DNA of 64,000 bases, from positions 1,705,483-1,769,482 of the forward strand of contig WFMF01000003.1 of NCBI GenBank assembly GCA_011033025.1. The letters run 5' to 3'. Positions 30,428 through 42,400 of the stretch are shown here, piece after piece. Numbering within the stretch: position 1 is the first letter of the stretch; each line of letters opens with the position of its first letter. Source of the DNA: Beroe forskalii. Lineage: Eukaryota; Ctenophora; Nuda; Beroida; Beroidae. The translations under genes were made by a program, and so were the position numbers. The notes under the pieces were generated by a model. That model saw nothing but the letters and a program-made list of their open reading frames with translations, did not search any database and was not told the origin of the DNA.

Positions 30428-33400
30428 GTGATAGGGTCCTCTGTTAACTTGATAGTGTCCCCTGTTAGTGATAGGGTCCTCTGTTAACTTGATAGTGTCC
30501 CCTGTTAGTGATAGGGTCCTCTGTTAACTTGATAGTGTCCCCTGTTAGTGATAGGGTCCTCTGTTAACTTGATAGTGTCCCCTGTTAGTGATAGGGTCCT
30601 CTGTTAACTTGATAGTGTCCCCTGTTAGTGATAGGGTCCTCTGTTAACTTGATAGTGTCCCCTGTTAGTGATAGGGTCCTCTGTTAACTTGATAGTGTCC
30701 CCTGTTAGTGATAGGGTCCTCTGTTAACTTGATAGTGTCCCCTGTTAGTGATAGGGTCCTCTGTTAACTTGATAGTGTCCCCTGTTAGTGATAGGGTCCT
30801 CTGTTAACTTGATAGTGTCCCCTGTTAGTGATAGGGTCCTCTGTTAACTTGATAGTGTCCCCTGTTAGTGATAGGGTCCTCTGTTAACTTGATAGTGTCC
30901 CCTGTTAGTGATAGGGTCCTCTGTTAACTTGATAGTGTCCCCTGTTAGTGATAGGGTCCTCTGTTAACTTGATAGTGTCCCCTGTTAGTGATAGGGTCCT
31001 CTGTTAACTTGATAGTGTCCCCTGTTAGTGATAGGGTCCTCTGTTAACTTGATAGTGTCCCCTGTTAGTGATAGGGTCCTCTGTTAACTTGATAGTGTCC
31101 CCTGTTAGTGATACGGTCCTCTGTTAACTTGATAGTGTCCCCTGTTAGTGATAGGGTCCTCTGTTAACTTGATAGTGTCCCCTGTTAGTGATAGGGTCCT
31201 CTGTTAACTTGATAGTGTCCCCTGTTAGTGATAGGGTCCTCTGTTAACTTGATAGTGTCCCCTGTTAGTGATGGGGTCCTCTGTTAACTTGATAGTGTCC
31301 CCTGTTAGTGATAGGGTCCTCTGTTAACTTGATAGTGTCCCCTGTTAGTGATAGGGTCCTCTGTTACTTTGATAGTGTCCCCTGTTAGTGATAGGGTCCT
31401 CTGTTAACTTGATAGTGTCCCCTGTTAGTGATAGGGTCCTCTGTTAACTTGATAGTGTCCCCTGTTAGTGATAGGGTCCTCTGTTAACTTGATAGTGTCC
31501 CCTGTTAGTGATAGGGTCCTCTGTTAACTTGATAGTGTCCCCTGTTAGTGATAGGGTCCTCTGTTAACTTGATAGTGTCCCCTGTTAGTGATAGGGTCCT
31601 CTGTTAACTTGATAGTGTCCCCTGTTAGTGATAGGGTCCTCTGTTAACTTGATAGTGTCCCCTGTTAGTGATACGGTCCTCTGTTAACTTGATAGTGTCC
31701 CTGTTAGTGATAGGGTCCTCTGTTAACTTGATAGTGTCCCCTGTAGTGATAGGGTCCTCTGTTAACTTGATAGTGTCCCCTGTTAGTGAGGTCCTCTGTT
31801 AACTTGATAGTGTCCCCTGTTAGTGATAGGGTCCTCTGTTAACTTGATAGTGTCCCCTGTTAGTGATAGGGTCCTCTGTTAACTTGATAGTGTCCCTCTG
31901 TTAAACATAGGTCCTCTGTTAACTTGATAGTGTCCCCTGTTAGTTGATAGGGTCCTCTGTTAAAACTTGATAGTGTCCCTGTTAGTGATGAGGTCCTCTG
32001 TTAACTTGATAGTGTCCCCTGTTAGTGATAGGGTCCTCTGTTAACTTGATAGTCCCCTGTTAGTGAACCTCTGTTAACTTGATAGTGTCCCCTGTTAGTG
32101 ATGAGGTCGCTCTGTTAACTTGATAGTGTCCCCTGTTAGTGATAGGGTCTCTGTTAACTTGATAGTGTCCCCTGTTAGTGATAGGGGATCCTGGGTACCC
32201 TGTTAAAACCTCTGTTAATTGATAGTGTCCCCTGTTAGATAGGGTCCTCTGTTAACTTGATAATGTCCCCTGTTAGTGATAGGTCCTCTGTTAACTTGAT
32301 AGTGTCCCCTGTTAGTGAAGGGTCCTCTGTTAATTGAGGAGTGTCCCCTGTTTGATAGGTCCTTGTTAACTTGATAGTGTCCCCTGTTAGTGATAGGGTC
32401 CTGTTAACTTGATAGTGTCCCCTGTTAGTGATAGGGGTCTCTGTTAACTTGATAGTGTCCCCTGTTAGTGATAGGGTCCTCTGTTAACTTGATAGTGTCC
32501 CCTGTTAGTGATAGGTCCTCTCCCTTGATTAGTTAAACTTGATAGTGTCCCATTAGTCCTGGTTAACTTGATAGTGTCCCCTGTTAGTGATAGGGTCCTC
32601 TGTTAACTTGATAGTGTCCCCTGTTAGTGATAGGGTCCTCGGTTAACTTGATAGTGTCCCCTGTTAGTGATAGGGTCCTCTGTTAACTTGATAGCGTCCC
32701 TGTTAGTGATAGGGTCCTCTGTTAACTTGATAGTGTCCCCTGTTAGTGATAGGGTCCTCTGTTAACTTGATAGTGTCCCCTGTTAGTGATAGGGTCCTCT
32801 GTTAACTTGATAGTGTCCCCTGTTAGTGATAGGGTCCTCTGTTAACTTGATAGTGTCCCCTGTTAGTGATAGGGTCCTCTGTTAACTTGATAGTGTCCCC
32901 TGTTAGTGATAGGGTCCTCTGTTAACTTGATAGTGTCCCCTGTTAGTGATAGGGTCCTCTGTTAACTTGATAGTGTCCCCTGTTAGTGATAGGGTCCTCT
33001 GTTAACTTGATAGTGTCCCCTGTTAGTGATAGGGTCCTCTGTTAACTTGATAGTGTCCCCTGTTAGTGATAGGTCCTCTGTTAACTTGATAGTGTCCCCT
33101 GTTAGTGATAGGGTCCTCTGTTAACTTGATAGTGTCCCCTGTTAGTGATAGGGTCCTCTGTTAACTTGATAGTGTCCCCTGTTAGTGATAGGGTCCTCTG
33201 TTAACTTGATAGTGTCCCCTGTTAGTGATAGGGTCCTCTGTTAACTTGATAGTGTCCCCTGTTAGTGATAGGGTCCTCTGTTAACTTGATAGTGTCCCCT
33301 GTTAGTGATAGGGTCCTCTGTTAACTTGATAGTGTCCCCTGTTAGTGATAGGGTCCTCTGTTAACTTGATAGTGTCCCCTGTTAGTGATAGGGTCCTCTG

Positions 33401-36400
33401 TTAAATTGATAGTGTCCCCTGTTAGTGATAGGGTCCTCTGTTAACTTGATAGTGTCCCCTGTTAGCGATAGGGTCCTCTGTTAACTTGATAGTGTCCCCT
33501 GTTAGTGATAGGGTCCTCTGTTAACTTGATAGTGTCCCCTGTTAGTGATAGGGTCCTCTGTTAACTTGATAGTGTCCCCTGTTAGTGATAGGGTCCTCTG
33601 TTAACTTGATAGTGTCCCCTGTTAGTGATAGGGTCCTCTGTTAACTTGATAGTGTCCCCTGTTAGTGATAGGGTCCTCTGTTAACTTGATAGTGTCCCCC
33701 GTTAGTGATAGGGTCTCTGTTAACTTGATAGTGTCCCCTGTTAGTGATAGGGTCCTCTGTTAACTTGATAGTGTCCCCTGTTAGTGATAGGGTCCTCTGT
33801 TAACTTGATAGTGTCCCCTGTTAGTGATAGGGTCCTCTGTTAACTTGATAGTGTCCCCTGTTAGTGATAGGGTCCTCTGTTAACTTGATAGTGTCCCCTG
33901 TTAGTGATAGGGTCCTCTGTTAACTTGATAGTGTCCCCTGTTAGTGATAGGGTCCTCTGTTAACTTGATAGTGTCCCCTGTTAGTGATAGGGTCCTCTGT
34001 TAACTTGATAGTGTCCCCTGTTAGTGATAGGGTCCTCTGTTAACTTGATAGTGTCCCCTGTTAGTGATAGGGTCCTCTGTTAACTTGATAGTGTCCCCTG
34101 TTAGTGATAGGGTCCTCTGTTAACTTGATAGTGTCCCCTGTTAGTGATAGGGTCCTCTGTTAACTTGATAGTGTCCCCTGTTAGTGATAGGGTCTCTGTT
34201 AACTTGATAGTGTCCCCTGTTAGTGATAGGTCCTCTGTTAACTTGATAGTGTCCCCTGTTAGTGATAGGGTCCTCTGTTAACTTGATAGTGTCCCCTGTT
34301 AGTGATAGGGTCCTCTGTTAACTTGATAGTGTCCCCTGTTAGTGATAGGGTCCTCTGTTAACTTGATAGTGTCCCCTGTTAGTGATAGGGTCCTCTGTTA
34401 ACTTGATAGTGTCCCCTGTTAGTGATAGGGTCCTCTGTTAACTTGATAGTGTCCCCTGTTAGTGATAGGGTCCTCTGTTACTTTGATAGTGTCCCCTGTT
34501 AGTGATAGGTTCCTCTGACTCCTCTGTTAACTTGATAGTGTCCCCTGTTAGTGTAGGGATCCTCTGTTAACTTGATAGTGTCCCCTGTTAGTGATAGGGT
34601 CCTCTGTTAACTTGATAGTGTCCCCTGTTAGTGATAGGGTCCTCTGTTAACTTGATAGTGTCCCCTGTTAGTGATAGGGTCCTCTGTTAACTTGATAGTG
34701 TCCCCTGTTAGTGATAGGGTCCTCTGTTAACTTGATAGTGTCCCCTGTTAGTGATAGGTCCTCTGTTAACTTGATAGTGTCCCCTGTTAGTGATAGGGTC
34801 CTCTGTTAACTTGATAGTGTCCCCTGTTAGTGATAGGGTCCTCTGTTAACTTGATAGTGTCCCCTGTTAGTGATAGGGTCCTCTGTTAACTTGATAGTGT
34901 CCCCTGTTAGTGATAGGGTCCTCTGTTAACTTGATAGTGTCCCCTGTTAGTGATAGGGTCCTCTGTTAACTTGATAGTGTCCCCTGTTAGTGATAGGGTC
35001 CTCTGTTAACTTGATAGTGTCCCCTGTTAGTGATAGGGACCCCCTGTTAGTGATAGGGTCCTAACTTGATAGTGTCCCCTGTTAGTGATAGGGTCCTCTG
35101 TTAACTTGATAGGGTCCCCTGTTAGTGATACGGTCCTCTGTTAACTTGATAGTGTCCCCTGTTAGTGATAGGGTCCTCTGTTAACTTGATAGGGTCCCCT
35201 GTTAGTGATAGGGTCCTCTGTTAACTTGATAGTGTCCCCTGTTACTGATAGGGTCCTCTGTTAACTTGATAGTGTTAACTTGATAGTGTCCCCTGTTAGT
35301 GATAGGGTCCTCTGTTAACTTGATAGTGTCCCCTGTTAGTGATAGGGTCCTCTGTTAACTTGATAGTGTCCCCTGTTAGTGATAGGGTCCTCTGTTAACT
35401 TGATATGTCCCCTGTTTGACCCCCTACTGAACCCCTCCTGATCCCCTACTGATCCCCTACTGATCCCCTACTGATCCCCTACTGATCCCCTGCTGACCCT
35501 TGCTGACCTCCTACTGAACCCCTCCTGATCCCCTACTGACCCCCTACTGAACACCTACTGACCCCCTCCTGATCCCTTGCTGACCCCCTACTGAACCCCT
35601 CCTGATCCCTTGCTGACCCCCTACTGAACCCCTCCTGATCCCCTACTGATCCCCTACTGACCCCCTACTGACCCCCTACTGAACCCCTCTTGATCCCCTA
35701 CTGATCCCCTACTGACCCCTTGCCGACCCCGTACTGACCCCCTCCTGATCCCCTACCTCCTGATCCCCTACTGACCCCCTCCTGATCCCCTACTGACCCC
35801 CTCCTGACCCCCTACTGAACCTCTCCTGATCCCTTGCTGAACACCTACTGACCCCCTGCTGACCCCTACTGACCCCCTCCTGATCCCCTACCTACTTACC
35901 CCCTCCTGATCCCCTGCTGATCCCCTACTGACCCCCTACTGACCCCCTGCTGACCCCCTGCTGACCCCTACTGATCCCCTGCTGACCCCCTGCTGATCCC
36001 CTACTGACCAGTGTCCCCCTGTAGCAGGACTGAACGGGTCCCTCAACAACGAATCCATTGGTGATGAAGTGAGGAGGCTCAGGTTTGAGAACCTCATTCT
36101 CCAAAGTAAAGTCGACACCTTGGAGGCGGAGAATAAATCTCTCAAAGAGGTTGATTTTATTGATCATTTAATTCAATGAAGAACAAGAATTGGTTATTCA
36201 CAATTATGGTATTTAGTTATTTACCAAATTTCGTAATTTGGTAAAGCCACTAATAATTAGTGACTTCTATTCGGATAGTATACCATTGCTCCTTTTTTAA
36301 ATAATTTACGATTTTTTACTCAGCAGCTCACTATAATAATTCCAATGCACACCATGTAGTAGCATTTAAAACTCCTCTCATCCAGCCAATACACAGCGTC

Positions 36401-39400
36401 AGCACCAGCAATAAGCAGTACAAGCAATGATATGTATATCTCTCACTGCACACCAATCCTCATCATGCGAAACTCTGGCATTTCGAGCCCTCTGATCGCC
36501 ACTAAATGTCGCAAATGAGAATAGGTCAGCTGACTTCATCAACTTAACGTGTTCAAGCAGGAAGATGACGTCACTCTCAAAGTGTCTGTGATTCGAGCGC
36601 GACCAGAATTTCGTATAGCAAGCAATTAAGTTAAGCGTGTTTGAGTAGCTGTTGGTGGGTGGTTCGTTCAAAAAGAGAAAGAAGAGAGATGGTGATACAG
36701 TGTGTGATGATCAGTTGCACGTCAATAGAATGCTACAATTGATAGGAAACTGTGATCACTGAAAAGATGGAATTTCAGATAGCGACAATCGTTGGGAGAA
36801 GTTAATTAATTGTTTGAGGGAAGAGATGTAATTTTTTTCATTTCAAGAGTTTGCGATAAGTAATACCTCAACAACCTTTACTGTTTTTAATATCAGTTGC
36901 TGCTAGATTTCTCTCAATAGCGTAGAATCCAGCAATGTTACTCAAGAGGTATATATGCGAGCTGGCGTAATCCCAATATCCCGCAATGATAGATTAGTTG
37001 TTCAGTTTGCCTTGTTCGGATATTTACAAGAATCAGAGCCCCCGCAACCAGAAATACAGTAGATTTCCTGGTCACGTGACCAGGTCCTGATCACGTGATA
37101 CCCACCAGTTTCCTAGTTGCCCCACGGTTGCCATGACAACCAACTACCCTCCGCGAGGAGTCCCTAATTAACGCATTGTCATCGAACTAGGTCCCCCATT
37201 AGGTGTACAAAGCTGAGAGTATGCGATGGAGATGATGGCATCGTGAGGGCTGAGAGTGGTGGGTTGATGAGGTTTAACAGTCCATGTGTCGTATGGAACA
37301 ATCCTAGGGCAGAGTAATTTCCTTTCTTCAGATATCACCCATTGTCTCCGAACCCAGAAATATTATCTCTAGTATAATGGGGCCATTAGAAGCCTGAGAT
37401 TGGTTTGAACTCATTGCAAGAGAAGTCTGCTGCCTCCTCAATTCACCTCTCTAACCTATGATGATGACGTCACTCAGTGAGTATAATGTGAGCAGGAGCT
37501 TTCACCCGGAAATGGGTGTTTTGCTGCCCCACTCTGACTTGCGTAACCATGGTAACCTACACGGAATATGCCATTTGATTGTAGGAATGCCTGGTAAGGA
37601 ATGCCATCATTTCTATTGCTTAAGATGCACTATTGACGACACCAATAGAATATTCAGGATAAACTTGTAATTGTGTATACGGAAAGAGTTAGTGTAATTA
37701 AAGGGACATGGCAGTGTTTAGGATAGGTTGGAATGTAGTCGGTGCATTGGATGAAACATTTAAGATTTAGAAGGTTCCACTTAAGACTCTGACTCTGACC
37801 AGTCACTGGTTCTCTCCATGGTCGCTTGTCCCTTAAATCCCAGGGTACAAGGGATGGGATTGGGCTCAGCTTTGGGGGCAGGATTCTTCCTTCATTTCAA
37901 GAGGAAAGGATTGGCCTTGCAATTGAGGGGGCAGGGTTCGTTTTGCATTTCAACATCAAATGCAAAGGATTGGGGGATAGCTCATGGTTTTATCAGTCAT
38001 ATTGTCCCTACTTTCCTAGATGTATGCAGAACATGAGAACAGGCCCAAACTTCAAAATGAAAAGCTGAAATGTAGCGGCTGACCAATGATTGGAGCCACA
38101 TGATCTAGCTGTAAACCTTCCAGTGTATCTAATGAGAACTAATGCAAATCTAATGAAAACTCCTTCCTCATTGTTCGAATGCTGGAGTTGCGAGTTTATA
38201 TACCAACAAATTCCAATTTATTTGTCAGGATGAACTATTTGAATGCACTCTGAATAAGTGTTGGTATTTTGTTTGGGGGGGGTTGGGTTTATTTTTTTTG
38301 GGACAAAAAATTTAAAGGGGGGGGGAAAATTTTTTTAAGGGGTTCCCAAAAAGGGCAGGGCAGGAAAAAAAAAAAGGGGGGTTTTAAAAAATTTTTAAAA
38401 ATTTTTTTTTTTAAAAAAGGGGGGGTTTTTAAATAAAGAAAAATTTTTTTTGAACTTTTTTTGGAAAAAAAAAATTTTAAATTTTTTTAAAATTTTTTTC
38501 CCCTTTTGGGGTTTTTTTAAAACAAAAAACCCCAAATTTTTATCAAATTATTTTTTTTTAAAATTTTTTTGGCAAATTTTTTAATTTTAAAACAGTTTTT
38601 TTTAAATTTTAACCCTTTTAACGAAAAATTAAAAAGGTGTAATTTTTTTTGGTTTCCAATTTACCCTTTTTTAATTTTTTAAATTAAATTGTTTTAAATT
38701 TTTTCAAATTCCGTTTTTTTCCCTTGTTTTAAATTTAGTGAATTTTTATTTAAATTTGGTACTCTTTGTTTTTTAAAAACCGTTCATTCAAAAAACCCTT
38801 TTTAATAAAAAAATTTTTTCTTTTTAGCCCCAAAGGTTTAAAAAACTAAACGAAAAATTTATTCCCCCCGGGCTAAGCTCATTTAAAAATTTTAAATCGG
38901 GAAATAAACCCCAAATTAAAATCCCGTGAACCCAAAATAAAACCCCCGGGATAAAACCCAAATCCCCTTTTAACCTCCAGGAAAATTCCCCCCGGTAAAA
39001 AACCCCCCTTAAAAAATTTGCCCCGGGAAACCCAAGGCCACCCATAAAAACAAAAAAAAATTTTTTCCCCAAAAAATTTTTGCTAAACTGACTTTCCCTC
39101 AACTGAATTTTGAAAAAAAAAAATTTTTTGGGGAAATAAAAGCCCCAAAAAAAAAATTCCAAAGGGGCTAAATTAAAAATGGTTTCATTAAAAAATTTTT
39201 AAATCTTTCAAAATTCTTTATTTTTTTAAATTTTATATCCGGGGAAAAATAAAAATTTAAATTTTTTGAAACCATAACCATCTGTTAGTCTACGAGATCT
39301 GATCTACACTGTTATTGTAATCTAGTGATTTATCTACATAGTGTGGAATTTTATACTTCCAGTCATCAAAGACTCAATCTCTATTCCAGATAAATAGCTG

Positions 39401-42400
39401 CTAAACCGATCACTCTATTTCAGATAGCAGCTAAACCAATCACTCTATTTCAGATAGCAGCTAAACCAATCACTCTATTTCAGATAGCAGCTAAACCGAT
39501 CTCTCTATTTCAGATAGCAGCTAAACCGATCACTCTATTTCAGATAGCAGCTAAACCGATCTCTCTATTTCAGATAACTGCTAAACCGAGTCCGGTTACC
39601 TCGACTGATAACCGGATATTATCCCGGCAAATCACGCAGCTGACTCAGGACCTTAACACTGCAACCAGACAGATAGACAAGCTCAAGAAGGACAACGACG
39701 ACCTTACCTCCCAGGTGAAATATACCTCCCAGGTGAAATATACCTCCCAGGTGAAATATACCTCCCAGGTGAATACCTGAATGTACTATGCAGGCAAATA
39801 ACTACATTGCAAAATCGCCGATCGGCTCCGGTCAGCACCGATCGGCCCCGCGTCGGCGATTTTGCAATTTAGTCATTCGCCGGTACCTCTACCGACTGAG
39901 CCAACTTTCTTAGCTCAATAGCTGACTATTTTGACATCGAAAAAAATAAAGATCTTGATAAGTTGAAACTGTCAACATCACAAAGGTTTTTATCTCGACA
40001 GGAAGATGGAGCCACCAGGCCGTTACCTTGAATTGCTAAATCCTAAAAGTGTGGTCGCTTCATTAAAACAGAAGATTCAATATTAGAATTTTCCAGTTTC
40101 CTATCTGCTAGCTTCAGTCTATCTATTGCCGGCCCTGTGTATGTAATGTATAATCTGTCCTGTATAACTATGTGCTGTATTTCACAGTGGCTGTTTCCCG
40201 CGCGTTTGAAACTCAATCAGAGATGTGCGTTGTAACTCTATCACCCTCATACATCCAGGGTGACAGTGTCACCACTGTAGAGTGTGATGATGTCATCAAC
40301 TCACCACTTTAAAGTGTGATGATGTCATCAACTCACCACTTTAAAGTGTGATGATGTCATCAACTCACCACTTTAAAGTGTGACGATGACTTCATCTCTA
40401 CACTGATAATATAGGTTTATGTGACGTAGTAATGATACGTCACAGTAGCATGTCACCCACATGGTCCTGAAAGAAGGAGACTGCACGTGCTATGAAGCTC
40501 CTGGAGGAACGTCAAAAGGAAAATTAGGAGTAATAGGTGAACAAAAGAATCGTGCACATGTGTTCTGCGCGCTATCATCCTATATCAGAATCAGTAAGAA
40601 CCTCATAATACTTTTATGAGATTATGCTTGATTATGCTATGTCAGAATCATTAATAACCTCATAATATCACTTTCTTACTTTTTACCTCGTCGAGCTTCC
40701 GTTCACCGACAGATTGAAGTCCGACAGCCTTAATGCTCGACCTTGTCGAACTTCCAGCCAATTTTTGCTCTTTTTGATACCACATTACTCTAATTGAAAT
40801 CAATTACCTCATCCGACCACTTAAGTCTTGACACCACTTCACTCTTGACACCACTTCTAGATACTCTGACGCTACTTAACTTGAAGTAATTCTTATTGAT
40901 ACTAAAACAGAAATTGTCCTGAAATTCACCTTCTTTAGAGTTAAATCAATCAATAAAACACGAATCAATAGCTCGAAAAAGTGTGTAATGGCTTAATGGC
41001 ATGATAAAGCGTCACATTCCTGAAGAAAACGGTTCATCACGTGGACCCACTGTTCATTGCCAACCTCCTCCCTTGTATTGTACCATAGTGTATATCTACT
41101 CGTATAATACTACCACACAGTGCTTGTAGTGGGTCCGATTATAAACAGGTCATATTCCATATTCATATTATAGTATTTAATACCTACTTATCGTTAACTA
41201 CCTTCAACGTTTGCCTTTCTGTTTACTGTTATGAAGTGAGTATGCCCACTTGTGGTCGCATGTCAAAACTCTAACATGTAAAATGCTTTCCATCTTTTTC
41301 CAAATCACATCGCTCTGGTGATATCCCTCATTCCGGTTGTAGTTGTGCATTATTAATTACAGTTGAGACTAATGAAAACCAGGAAAAAGCTGAATCAACT
41401 CAAATTCACTTCATTCGGCTTCACTTGGGTTGATTCGCCTTGAATCTTGATTTGGACCGATTCGTCTTGCTTTGTGTTGATTTGTGTTGATTCGCCTTGA
41501 TTCGGAGTAGATTTGCTACATTTCATTGAAATGCCGACTAACCCCCTTACTCCCACCAAGGATGGCAGGGTTGAATATTTTCGGTGCTTTGGTGAATGCC
41601 GGTGCTACATTCGCACTTTTCCTCACCGTCTGTATCTACGGAAATATCGACCTCATTCCGTCTTTCGGCCACGGCTCCTTCCCGATTACCAACCTGATCG
41701 CGTTCTTCTTCGCAGGGGGCGCCACCCTTCTGTCAATAGCAGTGGTTCTCATTGACGCTGGAAAACTGGAGGGTCTGCGATCGATGAAAAAATTGTTGAG
41801 AATTGGGATATGTTTCGGTATTCTATTGGGTGGATTTCTCACTCTTCTTTCTTGTATTGATTGGATCATCTTAATTGTTGAATGGTTAAATGGTTTTAAC
41901 TTAGGTCCGAGATTCAATGCTATATTTGCATTTGATATTTTGGCTGGGCTCGGCTTGGCTTTGGGCTTATTAATTCAATTCGCCCTTTTGGAAAAGATGG
42001 GGAGGAGCAACCAGAAGCTTAGCTAATGTCTTACTACGTGATAGAACACCAGGGATTATGTCTACAAGTGATAGAACACCAGGAATTATGTAGAGGCTAC
42101 ATCGAACAATCATCGGACTTGCTCAACGCCCTACATAAACTGCTGTACAACAAACCTTTATAAATCATACTTTATAAATCATACTTTATCTGTTCATATT
42201 ATTGAAGAAAAATAATTCAGTGAAAGAGTTAGTTATATAACAGTTATATAGTTAAACTAAAAAATTATTGTTTTAGATTCGATAAGAAGTTTTTGGTTCA
42301 AATGGTGCCAAATATCACACAAGCTGGTGAAATCCATGATTTATACTTTTTCTTTAATTAGGTGCTTAAAATTTAAGAAAACTCGTATCAACTGTTTCCT

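Noticed and set aside
30413-35415. CRISPR array
   Set aside because: Units are contiguous 40-bp repeats without unique spacers, in eukaryotic intronic DNA.
38824-39162. 112-residue minus-strand open frame
   Set aside because: Lies wholly in the noisy homopolymer-rich segment; Phe/Gly/Lys-biased and meaningless.
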